A DNA stretch of 64,000 nt from Convivina praedatoris. GTDB lineage: Bacteria > Bacillota > Bacilli > Lactobacillales > Lactobacillaceae. The notes under the pieces are model-generated. The model saw nothing but the letters and a program-made list of their open reading frames with translations. It was not told the DNA's origin and ran no database searches. Positions 57,072-64,000 of this stretch are shown one piece after another (position 1 is the stretch's first letter; every line of letters starts with the position of its first letter). The stretch lies in assembly GCF_933208505.1 (NCBI RefSeq), contig NZ_CAKOEU010000002.1; one strand, 5' to 3'. Position numbers and translations under genes: made by a program.

Positions 57072-59462
57072 ATGAATACAAAAGTTCTGAAAACACTTGA
57101 ATATGAAAAAATTAAACAGCAATTATTTGACTTTTTAACGACGGCCAGCGGTAAAAGCGAGGCTGCACAGTTAATGCCTAGTAGTCAGATTGACCAAATT
57201 AATGTTTGGCAACAAGAAACCGCTGAAGCAGTCATGATTGATCGCCTCAGAGGCGGTATTCCAATTGCTCAGTTATCTGACATTAATCAGGAATTAAAGC
57301 GCTTGAATATCGGCGCCAGTCTAACGGCAGTTGAGATTTCGGCCATCAGTAAGGTCTTAATTAATACAACTGGTGTTGCTAACTTTTTTGCCCAGATGGC
57401 TGATGATTCCATTGGTGAATCAGTAGAACTGTTAGCCCAGCAAGCCGAATCATTAGTATCATTACCCGAGGTGACCGAGCGTATAGCACAGGCCATTGAT
57501 GATAATGCCCAGATTACTGATGATGCCTCTACCACCTTAAAACATTTGCGTGGTCGCATTATTGGGCATGAAAATAGCATTAAACAAAAAATGCAAAATC
57601 ATGTTCGTGGTAAAGCTGCCCAATATTTAAGTGAACCAATTGTTACCATGCGGAGTAACCGCTATGTAATTCCTGTTAAAGCGGAGTATCGTCATCAAGT
57701 TCCTGGTGTTGTTCATGATCAAAGTCAAAGTGGTCTGACCTACTATGTTGAACCACAAGACATTGTCGAAATTAGTAACCAATTAAATGAGTTACAGGTT
57801 CAAGCTGTCAATGAAGAACAAAAGATTTTAGCAGAAATTTCTCAAATTATTGCCGAGCATATTGACGAAATTCGTAATAACGTTTTGATTTTGGGGCATT
57901 TGGACTTTGTTAATGCTAAGGCACGATTAGCTAAGAAAATGAGAGCACTTCAGCCAGCGCTAAGTGACCAAGAGCATGTGAATTTGCAACAGGCTTGGCA
58001 TCCACTCCTTGATCAAAAGCTTGCAGTGGCTAATGATATTATTTTGGGTCAAGATTATAAAACCCTGATTATAACTGGTCCCAATACAGGTGGGAAAACA
58101 ATCAGTATTAAGACTTTGGGTCTATTGCAGCTTATGGCTCAATCCGGGTTATTCGTAACCACCCATCGGCCATCAACGGTGGGGGTCTTTGAAGAAATAT
58201 TTGCCGATATTGGAGATGAACAATCAATTGAACAAAATCTTTCAACCTTTAGTTCGCACATGGCTAACATTAAAAAGATTTTAAGTCAAACAAATGAACA
58301 TAGTTTAGTAATTTTAGATGAACTTGGGGCCGGGACTGATCCAGCAGAGGGAGCGGCCTTAGCAATGGCCATTTTAGATAAAATTTCTCAGCTAGGGGCC
58401 TATACGATTGCAACCACTCATTACCCTGAGCTTAAGGTATACGGCTATGATCGTCCGCAGACGATGAATGCTTCAATGGTATTTGATGTAACTACTTTGC
58501 GTCCAACCTATCAATTGCTGATTGGTGTTCCCGGACAATCAAATGCTCTGGCAATCGCCAAGCGTCTAGGATTTGCCGATGATATTATTGATAATGCGAA
58601 GAATCTTACGAATCCAGCCGATCACGATCTAAATCGGATGATTGAAGATTTAATTGCTCAACGGCGCTCAGTTAAACAAGAGCGTGAAGCTTTAAAAAAT
58701 CAGCGTTTAGATGTTACTAAAGAACAGCAGAACTTAACTGAAAAAAGCCAAAAGTTAGATCAAGAACAAGCTAAATTAATTCTTTCCGCTAAAAAAGAAG
58801 CCAACCACATTGTAGCCAATACTAAAAAAGAAGCTGAACGTTTAGTTAAAGAAATTCGCCAAGAACGTTTGTCTGCAGGACAAAAAGGTGGCCTCTCGGA
58901 GCAAGAATTACAGAAAAAAAGAAAGTCGCTGGCTGATTTGCATCAAAATGATCATTTAGAGCGTAATCGAATTTTGAAAAAGGCAAAGTCAATTAAACAG
59001 TTAAACACTGGCGATGAGGTTGTCGTCCAATCTTATGGTCAACAGGGAACTTTGATTAAGAAGCACGGCAATGGTCAGTGGGAAGTTGAAATGGGCATTT
59101 TAAAAATGCTGGTGGATGAAGATGATATTGTCAAAAGCCAGGGAACCCAAAAGGCACAAAAACAAAAAAAGCAGCAGCACATAGTTAAAACTACTGCGGC
59201 TGCGCCAAGTCGTGCTACCGTTAAATCTAAGTTAGACCTACGTGGTGTGCGTTATGAGGCTGCTTTAATTGAATTAGATCGTTATTTGGATACTGCCGTA
59301 CTATCTAATTTAACTCCAGTGGAAATTATTCATGGTAAAGGAACTGGGGCACTTAGAAAAGGTGTGACCGATTTTTTGCGGACGGATCGAAGAGTCCAGG
59401 ACTTCCATTTTGCCAGCGCTAATGCCGGTGGGGATGGTGCCACTATCGTCAGTTTGAAGTAA
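57072..59462 (+). CDS. mutS2: Endonuclease MutS2 / ribosome collision factor
   Basis: 796 residues. MutS-type ATPase with Walker A GPNTGGKTISIKT and Walker B VILDELGAGTDPAEG, a long coiled coil (about 510-620), KOW-like segment (GDEVVVQSYGQQGTL) and a C-terminal Smr domain (LDLRGVRYEAALIELD ... IIHGKGTGALR). In Bacillus it acts on collided ribosomes; older work proposed suppression of recombination. trxA, its usual follower, is missing. Confidence 0.95.
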   Translation: MNTKVLKTLEYEKIKQQLFDFLTTASGKSEAAQLMPSSQIDQINVWQQETAEAVMIDRLRGGIPIAQLSDINQELKRLNIGASLTAVEISAISKVLINTTGVANFFAQMADDSIGESVELLAQQAESLVSLPEVTERIAQAIDDNAQITDDASTTLKHLRGRIIGHENSIKQKMQNHVRGKAAQYLSEPIVTMRSNRYVIPVKAEYRHQVPGVVHDQSQSGLTYYVEPQDIVEISNQLNELQVQAVNEEQKILAEISQIIAEHIDEIRNNVLILGHLDFVNAKARLAKKMRALQPALSDQEHVNLQQAWHPLLDQKLAVANDIILGQDYKTLIITGPNTGGKTISIKTLGLLQLMAQSGLFVTTHRPSTVGVFEEIFADIGDEQSIEQNLSTFSSHMANIKKILSQTNEHSLVILDELGAGTDPAEGAALAMAILDKISQLGAYTIATTHYPELKVYGYDRPQTMNASMVFDVTTLRPTYQLLIGVPGQSNALAIAKRLGFADDIIDNAKNLTNPADHDLNRMIEDLIAQRRSVKQEREALKNQRLDVTKEQQNLTEKSQKLDQEQAKLILSAKKEANHIVANTKKEAERLVKEIRQERLSAGQKGGLSEQELQKKRKSLADLHQNDHLERNRILKKAKSIKQLNTGDEVVVQSYGQQGTLIKKHGNGQWEVEMGILKMLVDEDDIVKSQGTQKAQKQKKQQHIVKTTAAAPSRATVKSKLDLRGVRYEAALIELDRYLDTAVLSNLTPVEIIHGKGTGALRKGVTDFLRTDRRVQDFHFASANAGGDGATIVSLK

Positions 59463-59484
59463 TTATTTGTAAAAAAGGATTTTT

Positions 59485-59835
59485 ATGTCAGAAAATAAAA
59501 TTGAACCAGCAGATTTTCTATCGTCGTTATTTTTGTATGCTCATGACTTTAATTTTAACCATATTGTTTTTGATGTTACCCGTTATAAAATTTCAGTCAG
59601 TCTATCACGTCGTTCTGCTCGATATGGTAATACTGATATGTTTTATACCTCAGCTGATGCTAAAGTTTTCGCTCGTGTAATGTCTGTTATTAATCACGCA
59701 ATTGAGTTAGCGGAACTTGAAGGTAGTCAGCAAGCAACAATCATGACACCAAACTTAAAACGTGAGTCTCAAATCTTTCAGTTTAAGTTACATGAGTTTG
59801 GTGCTGGTAAGTATCAATTAGACTTGAGTATTTGA
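59485..59835 (+). CDS. Hypothetical protein downstream of mutS2
   Basis: 116 residues, SD AAAAAAGGA before ATG 59485. No signal or membrane segment. Alternating strands (IVFDVTRYKISVSLSRRSARYGN shortened: YKISVSLSRRS) and a helix (AKVFARVMSVINHAIELAEL) suggest a small alpha/beta fold. I do not recognise a family. It is followed after 10 bases by another unknown gene and probably forms an operon with it. Confidence 0.7.
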   Translation: MSENKIEPADFLSSLFLYAHDFNFNHIVFDVTRYKISVSLSRRSARYGNTDMFYTSADAKVFARVMSVINHAIELAELEGSQQATIMTPNLKRESQIFQFKLHEFGAGKYQLDLSI

Positions 59836-59845
59836 GGAGAATATT

Positions 59846-60934
59846 TTGAAACAGGGAAAAGCATCACAAATTAAGAAGATTAAACATCAACGGACTAAGC
59901 ACCGATTCACTGAGAAGAAAACATTAACTGATTTTAATTTTGATGAATTTGTCGGTTTTTTACGGGCACGCTATTTTTTGACCCGACATGATAAATTTGC
60001 ACCAGAAATCTACGAAGTAGCCTCTTTTTTCTTGGATGATGTTTTAGCAAGTATGGTGCAGCAAAATTTCAGCAAATTCACCAGTAATGAACGGGTCATT
60101 GTCAATCTCAATGAGGTAATGCAAGCTACTTTAGTAAATAGTACTGACCGTGACTGGCGTTATTTCATTCTATTGTTACCAGCCTTGTATGACTTACAAA
60201 AATTTTTGGCTCAAGAAGGTAGTGTGAATGATCGTTTTGGTATTGCTAGCGCTAATTTTGATATTAATTTTTGGCGAATGATTATCCGCACCGTGATTGC
60301 GTTGAATTATTTCCGTTTTCAAGGTAAAGATATTACTGAATTGATGAATTCGTCAAATGCCATTGATGAATTACAATTTAAGTTTTTAAAGGTTAATGGT
60401 GATGATGATGACTTTGATTTAAATACTATTGATGAAGTATTTCGTGGGATTGCAGTGAAAATGGCACCGCTAAAATTAGCAAATGCTGAAGCACTTTCTC
60501 CAGTGTTAACTGCAGATGAAATTGACTCAGAAATACAATATGCTGAAAAGCGATTGCCACAGTTCCAAGCAAGTTCAATTAAGGGTGTTGTTAGTGAGAA
60601 TGTTTTGCAAATGCTCTCAGCTTATCATCTAGGTTTAGCACAAAAGTATCAGGCTGTTCATACCCAATGGACTGCACAATTGATTAAAACCTTTACTACC
60701 CATGGTTTAATGGACTATTGGACACCTCAATGGGACAATCTGGATGGTATCGGTGGTGAAGTAGCAAAGTATGTAGCTTTTCTAGGTCAAAAAAAGGCCC
60801 TAAGAAATAGTCAGGGCCTAGTTTCAAAATTAGATGGTTTGAGTCATTATATTGATGTTCTAGCCTTAAATACGCTTTTGGCTAATTTGAATTTGAGTCA
60901 AGTACAGGACTTGGGCCAGATTAAAGAAAGCTGA
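59846..60934 (+). CDS. Hypothetical protein, 362 residues, basic N-terminus
   Basis: TTG start at 59846 behind GAGGAG. A very basic N-terminus (about 1-28, KIKHQRTKHRFTEKK) is followed by a mostly helical soluble protein with an acidic middle (NGDDDDFDLNTIDEVF). No signal, membrane segment or catalytic motif is recognised. The basic end suggests nucleic-acid or ribosome contact, which is inference. The 3' part of the coding sequence contains a hairpin that works as a terminator for the opposite strand. Confidence 0.72.
   Translation: MKQGKASQIKKIKHQRTKHRFTEKKTLTDFNFDEFVGFLRARYFLTRHDKFAPEIYEVASFFLDDVLASMVQQNFSKFTSNERVIVNLNEVMQATLVNSTDRDWRYFILLLPALYDLQKFLAQEGSVNDRFGIASANFDINFWRMIIRTVIALNYFRFQGKDITELMNSSNAIDELQFKFLKVNGDDDDFDLNTIDEVFRGIAVKMAPLKLANAEALSPVLTADEIDSEIQYAEKRLPQFQASSIKGVVSENVLQMLSAYHLGLAQKYQAVHTQWTAQLIKTFTTHGLMDYWTPQWDNLDGIGGEVAKYVAFLGQKKALRNSQGLVSKLDGLSHYIDVLALNTLLANLNLSQVQDLGQIKES
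60789..60820 (-). terminator. Minus-strand terminator of the YolD-like gene, inside the opposite coding sequence
   Basis: Read on the minus strand: AGGCCCT (60819-60813), 11-base loop, AGGGCCT (60801-60795), then seven T in total (60795-60789). It is about 120 bases past the YolD-like stop, in codons of the 362-residue gene. On the plus strand no T-run follows. Confidence 0.8.
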
Positions 60935-60938
60935 GTCA

Positions 60939-61274
60939 TTAGTTAGATTCTAAGATTATGTGACGTATTAAGGCAGGGTTGATTAATAGTGGTTGGCTCT
61001 TGTCTAATAAGTAAATATATAGTTCTCCAGCTGCAGTTTGATGTAGCTGACCATAGTACTCAGATGTTGTTTCACTATAAAAAGATTGATTTATTTGGAG
61101 TTTAACAGGGACTTGTAGATTAACTGCTAACTCTAACCGCTGAATAATATCAGCTGAAGTCAGTTGCTTATTTAAAACGGGTACCTGAAACTTTGACCAC
61201 ATATATTTAAGCAAAGGCTTTATTTTAGGGCGAGTCCAAAAAATAGACGATGGTTGAATTACTGAGTTTTGCAC
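60939..61274 (-). CDS. YolD-like protein, SOS-regulated
   Basis: 111 residues, GTG start behind AGGAGGT. The C-terminal half (a beta strand leading to EYYGQLHQ, then a short hydrophobic segment) resembles the YolD-like domain, related to UmuD-type partners of Y-family polymerases. The promoter holds a LexA box between -35 and -10, which supports an SOS role. No umuC or dinB polymerase gene adjoins it. The family call is from pattern memory and is only moderate; the regulation is clearer than the product. Confidence 0.68.
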   Translation of the reverse strand: MQNSVIQPSSIFWTRPKIKPLLKYMWSKFQVPVLNKQLTSADIIQRLELAVNLQVPVKLQINQSFYSETTSEYYGQLHQTAAGELYIYLLDKSQPLLINPALIRHIILESN

Positions 61275-61304
61275 GTTGATACCTCCTCGATATCTGATGA
61301 TTTG

Positions 61305-61333
61305 ATTATACGAACAAACGTTCTCTTTTGCAA
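61305..61333 (-). promoter_or_regulatory. Promoter of the YolD-like gene
   Basis: Minus-strand -35 TTGCAA (61333-61328), 17-base spacer, -10 TATAAT (61310-61305). The spacer is filled by a LexA box. Confidence 0.82.
61311..61324. promoter_or_regulatory. LexA (DinR) operator
   Basis: CGAACAAACGTTCT matches 13 of 14 positions of the Gram-positive consensus CGAACRNRYGTTYC and sits between the -35 and -10. Confidence 0.88.
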
Positions 61334-61373
61334 GTTGAATTATTCGTTAATTATCTAGCGAAGCTTAAAAGTG

Positions 61374-61403
61374 TTGATATATCAGTATTATTTCATGTAT
61401 CAT
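61374..61403 (+). promoter_or_regulatory. Possible promoter of gmk
   Basis: TTGATA (61374-61379), 18-base spacer, TATCAT (61398-61403). A second -10-like TATAAT is at 61470-61475. This 258-base gap between genes holds nothing else I can recognise. Confidence 0.45.
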
Positions 61404-61532
61404 AAGGGGAACAAAGTTTTGTTTTCCGATTAGAATAAAATAAGTTTTTAATTTTATATAAATTTGAACTATAATGAACTAATTAGTGTATTGTTATCGA
61501 ATTAATAAATGACATCTATAATGGGGAGTTTT

Positions 61533-62132
61533 ATGACGCAACGTGGCTTATTAATTGTTTTATCGGGTCCCTCCGGTGTAGGAAAGGGAACGGTTCGTAA
61601 GGCTATTTTTGAAGAAGAAGGGGTTGATTTTCGATATTCGATTTCGGCGACTACACGCAAACCTCGTCCGGGTGAAAAAGATGGATTAGATTACTTCTTT
61701 GTCAGCCGAGAAGAGTTTGAAAATAAAATTCAAAATGGTGATATGCTTGAATATGCCGAATATGTCGGTAATTATTATGGTACCCCAAAGAGTTTTATTG
61801 ATGAAACTCTGGCCAGTGGCCGGGATGTCTTTTTAGAAATTGATGTTCAGGGTGCCTTACAAGTTAAAACTAAAATGCCAGAAGGAGTTTATATCTTTTT
61901 GACTCCCCCTGATTTAACAAACCTACGTTCCCGTTTAGAAGGGCGTGGCACCGATTCACGAGAAGTTATCGAAAAACGTGTTGCAGCTGCTAAAGAAGAA
62001 CTTAAAATGATGATTAATTATAACTATGCAGTTGAAAATGACGTGGTTAGTAAGGCAGTTCAAAGGATTAAGGCAATCATTACTGCCGAACGTTTACGTG
62101 TTATTCGAGTTCTGGACCAAATTGATAATTAA
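61533..62132 (+). CDS. gmk: Guanylate kinase
   Basis: 199 residues from ATG 61533 behind GGGGAG; ATG codons at 61509 and 61521 are in frame but lack an SD. P-loop LSGPSGVGKGTV, GMP-binding RYSISATTRKPRPGE and LEYAEYVGNYYGTP are complete. Phosphorylates GMP to GDP. Heads the gmk-rpoZ pair. Confidence 0.97.
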   Translation: MTQRGLLIVLSGPSGVGKGTVRKAIFEEEGVDFRYSISATTRKPRPGEKDGLDYFFVSREEFENKIQNGDMLEYAEYVGNYYGTPKSFIDETLASGRDVFLEIDVQGALQVKTKMPEGVYIFLTPPDLTNLRSRLEGRGTDSREVIEKRVAAAKEELKMMINYNYAVENDVVSKAVQRIKAIITAERLRVIRVLDQIDN

Positions 62133-62152
62133 GAGCTAATTAGGAGAAAATT

Positions 62153-62368
62153 ATGTTACTTTACCCATCTGTTGATAAATTATTAGAACGTGTTGATTCG
62201 CGTTACAAATTAATTGCCTTGGCTTCCAAGCGTGCTCGCCAATTAGATGCAGGTCTACCTGCTACTCAGGTTAAATTTACTTCTAGAAAATCAGTTGGTG
62301 AAGCGTTGGAAGAAATTGAGGCTGGCGATGTTGTTATTGATCCTGTTGTGCAAAGCGAACAGGTGTAA
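62153..62368 (+). CDS. rpoZ: RNA polymerase omega subunit
   Basis: 71 residues. LLYPSVDKLLERVDSRYKLI and ALASKRARQLD are the omega signature. SD AGGAGA precedes ATG 62153. In many relatives priA follows; here a cyclophilin gene does. Confidence 0.95.
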   Translation: MLLYPSVDKLLERVDSRYKLIALASKRARQLDAGLPATQVKFTSRKSVGEALEEIEAGDVVIDPVVQSEQV

Positions 62369-62383
62369 TTGGGAGAAGTTAAA

Positions 62384-62962
62384 ATGGAATTTCCACAATT
62401 AAATATTGAAAATGTTGATGGAAGTATCGTTGTTTTGACGACTTCTTTGGGGGACATTAAAGTTAAACTATTTGATAGTGGCACTCCTAAAACAGTTGAA
62501 AACTTTTTGACTCATGCCAAGAATGGTTATTATGATGATGTGCCATTTCATCGTGTAATTAAGGATTTTATGATTCAGACTGGTGATCCACAAGGAACCG
62601 GTATGGGTGGTGAAAGCATTTGGGGTGGCAGTTTTGAAGATGAATTTAGTAATCAACTCTTTAATTTTCGTGGTGCCCTATCAATGGCTAATGCTGGTCC
62701 AAATACCAATGGATCACAGTTTTTTATTGTTCAAGCCCACCAGGTTCCTGCTCAAATGGACAGCATGTTAAACCGGTTGCCCGATGAAATAAAAAAATAT
62801 TATTTAAAAAATGGTGGTACACCCTGGTTAGATGGTAAACATACGGTATTTGGACAAGTGATTGCTGGTATGGATGTAGTCGACAAGATTGCTCAGAGCA
62901 AGGTTGATATGTATGACGCACCAGTAAATAAAATTGAAATTAAAAGTATGAAGATGAGTTAA
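62384..62962 (+). CDS. Cyclophilin-type peptidyl-prolyl isomerase
   Basis: 192 residues from ATG 62384 behind GGGAGAAG. Catalytic Arg and partners in VPFHRVIKDFMIQTGDP, then GGSFEDEF, SMANAGPNTNGSQFFI and WLDGKHTVFGQV. No signal peptide, so cytoplasmic. A short insertion (MLNRLPDEIKKYYLKNGG) precedes WLDGKH, as in some lactic acid bacteria. Confidence 0.94.
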   Translation: MEFPQLNIENVDGSIVVLTTSLGDIKVKLFDSGTPKTVENFLTHAKNGYYDDVPFHRVIKDFMIQTGDPQGTGMGGESIWGGSFEDEFSNQLFNFRGALSMANAGPNTNGSQFFIVQAHQVPAQMDSMLNRLPDEIKKYYLKNGGTPWLDGKHTVFGQVIAGMDVVDKIAQSKVDMYDAPVNKIEIKSMKMS

Positions 62963-63000
62963 ATTTTTTAAAATTGCTGAACTCAAATGAAAGGGGAACC

Positions 63001-63378
63001 ATGTCATATCATATTGGACAAATTGTTCAGGGTGTCGTGACCGGAATTCAACCATATGGGGCTTTCATTCGTTTAGACGACCAGATTCAAGGCTTGGTTC
63101 ATATCTCAGAGTTTAAATCTGGAATCGTAAAAAATTTAAAGAATGAACTGCGTGTTGGAGACTTAGTAGAAGTTGTTGTGCTTGATATCGATCAATACAA
63201 CGATAAAATTAGTCTTTCTATTCGCCAGTTACAAATGCTTCCGTTAAGGGACTTGCCCATCATTAAAAATACTAATATTAGACGTCATTTTTGGACTAAT
63301 CATCATTTGAATTTGGGCTTTACATCAATTGCTCAACAAAAGGAAGAATGGATTCAAGAAGCGTTAAATAGAATATAG
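63001..63378 (+). CDS. S1-domain RNA-binding protein (YugI/CvfD-like)
   Basis: 125 residues from ATG 63001 behind AAAGGGG. An S1 domain (about 4-75, GQIVQGVVTGIQPYGAFIRL and GLVHISEF) is followed by a C-terminal extension (about 85-125). Relatives are general stress protein 13 and the post-transcriptional regulator CvfD, which bind ribosomes or mRNA. Likely co-transcribed with the preceding genes. Confidence 0.9.
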   Translation: MSYHIGQIVQGVVTGIQPYGAFIRLDDQIQGLVHISEFKSGIVKNLKNELRVGDLVEVVVLDIDQYNDKISLSIRQLQMLPLRDLPIIKNTNIRRHFWTNHHLNLGFTSIAQQKEEWIQEALNRI

Positions 63379-63389
63379 GAGCTCACGAT

Positions 63390-63764
63390 ATGACTATGAT
63401 TGCAGCTACTGTAATTGCCTATCAAGATAATATTCCATATTTTTTAGTTAAAAAAAATGGTGATTCTTTTGATTTTTTATCAGTAAAAGAGCACTTGCAT
63501 GATGATCAAACATCATTAGGCTGTATTTTAGATGCTTTTAAAAAAGCCGGTGTGCATGATTTTTCACAGTGGCAAATTGGTGAATTGGCGGCTGTTAAGG
63601 GGGATGAAAATAATTTGATGCCCTTATACTCTTTTGAAGTCTCTGATTGGCAAAAAGTCCAAAAAGATCTTAAAGGAAATTTGATGTTTGAATCTGCCGA
63701 TAAAATTCAAAATTTATTAACGACCTTAGAACCTAGTGCTTTCACGGCTTTTGAGGATATTTGA
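63390..63764 (+). CDS. Small hypothetical protein, possibly degenerate Nudix-like
   Basis: 124 residues, ATG 63390 behind TAGGAGCTC. The N-terminus IAATVIAYQDNIPYFLVKKNG reads like the first strands of a Nudix fold, and LMPLYSFEVSDW fits a later strand. The catalytic Nudix box with its REXXEE helix is absent, so hydrolase activity is unlikely. It is the last gene of the gmk group. No clear terminator follows. Confidence 0.7.
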   Translation: MTMIAATVIAYQDNIPYFLVKKNGDSFDFLSVKEHLHDDQTSLGCILDAFKKAGVHDFSQWQIGELAAVKGDENNLMPLYSFEVSDWQKVQKDLKGNLMFESADKIQNLLTTLEPSAFTAFEDI

Positions 63765-63793
63765 CCCTTAATTTTAAAAATATAAAAAAAAGC

Positions 63794-63822
63794 TTGCGAA
63801 GTAAAAAGAAACTTGGTATAGT
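63794..63822 (+). promoter_or_regulatory. rRNA-type promoter P1
   Basis: TTGCGA (63794-63799), 17-base spacer, TATAGT (63817-63822). First of two tandem promoters. Confidence 0.78.
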
Positions 63823-63874
63823 AATAAAGTTCTGTTGCGAGGCGAGCGAGATGAACAACTTAAAAAAGTTGTTG

Positions 63875-63903
63875 TTGACAAGCGAGAATAAGCGTGATAG
63901 ACT
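63875..63903 (+). promoter_or_regulatory. rRNA-type promoter P2
   Basis: TTGACA (63875-63880), 17-base spacer, TAGACT (63898-63903). The downstream leader contains CATTGAAAACTGAACAAA (from about 63940), a sequence common just before 16S rRNA genes in lactobacilli. The rRNA gene itself is outside the window. Confidence 0.82.
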
Positions 63904-64000
63904 AATTAAGTTGTTTCGTAAGGGAGCAACGCAGTAGCACATTGAAAACTGAACAAAACTTTGAACAAACAAATCTGTAACGATTTACTAAGGAAACTTA

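Noticed and set aside
60795..60819. Plus-strand terminator inside the 362-residue gene
   Set aside because: No T-run follows on the plus strand; the T-run is only on the minus strand.
1..64000. Insertion sequences, prophage, defence islands, CRISPR, tRNA genes
   Set aside because: No transposase, integrase, restriction, toxin-antitoxin or Cas-like protein, and no cloverleaf-type sequence noticed by eye. A tRNAscan run would settle the tRNA point.

Overview
The window reads as a chromosomal segment of a low-GC Gram-positive lactic acid bacterium, most likely from the Leuconostoc/Weissella branch of the Lactobacillaceae. The reasons are a D-lactate dehydrogenase whose sequence strongly recalls the Leuconostoc enzyme, zinc-free L31, T-box leaders, a manganese-type yybP-ykoY riboswitch, fused GlnP-type transporters, an Apf-like secreted protein and the order of the conserved housekeeping blocks. 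The genus is an inference. I see no insertion sequence, prophage, CRISPR array or tRNA gene. This is core genome, and the interest lies in regulation and in conserved blocks that have lost members.

Layout. 1-4950: the 3' end of a GntR-type regulator converges on a minus-strand methionine uptake operon (metQ, M20 peptidase, metN, metI) behind a T-box leader. 4970-8884: a SAP-domain protein, then a manganese riboswitch controlling a P-type ATPase and a small partner gene. 8916-15252: a glycosyltransferase, a PepV-type dipeptidase, and two near-identical fused amino-acid binding/permease genes flanking one ATPase gene. 15298-19106: coiA, pepF and a 2-hydroxyacid dehydrogenase. 19107-22891: T-box controlled pheST. 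22967-32770: murA, rpmE2, rlmD-like, murF, a serine hydrolase, cshA, folC and an MFS exporter. 32805-36109: RadC-like gene, yvcK, whiA, clpP (no rapZ). 36197-39852: ldhD, an orphan EIIC and an amino-acid permease. 39992-46203: an Apf-like secreted protein, then the yqeG-yqeH-yhbY-yqeK-rsfS-methyltransferase-tmcAL-yceD block without nadD. 46301-52982: a two-component system, yidC, an rRNA/tRNA methyltransferase, secG, rnr, smpB. 53068-60934: rny, two envelope-type small genes, rnhC (minus), cvpA, mutS2 and two unrecognised genes. 60939-64000: a LexA-box YolD-like gene (minus), then gmk, rpoZ, a cyclophilin, an S1-domain protein, a small unknown gene, and tandem promoters that look like the start of an rRNA operon just beyond the window.

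How it works together. Amino-acid supply is under RNA control: T-boxes read charging of tRNA-Met and tRNA-Phe, and the window also holds two peptidases of the M20 family, PepF and three amino-acid import systems. Manganese efflux is switched on by the metal itself. Translation quality control and RNA turnover (smpB, rnr, rny, cshA, ribosome-assembly GTPase and silencing factor) form much of the rest.

The most notable observations are two genes (metN, pepF) whose Shine-Dalgarno and start codon are separated by a hairpin that would restore normal spacing, a MurA with Asp in place of the fosfomycin-target Cys, likely leaderless transcripts from extended -10 promoters, a SOS-type promoter for an orphan YolD-like gene whose terminator lies inside the opposite coding sequence, and missing nadD and rapZ from their usual slots.
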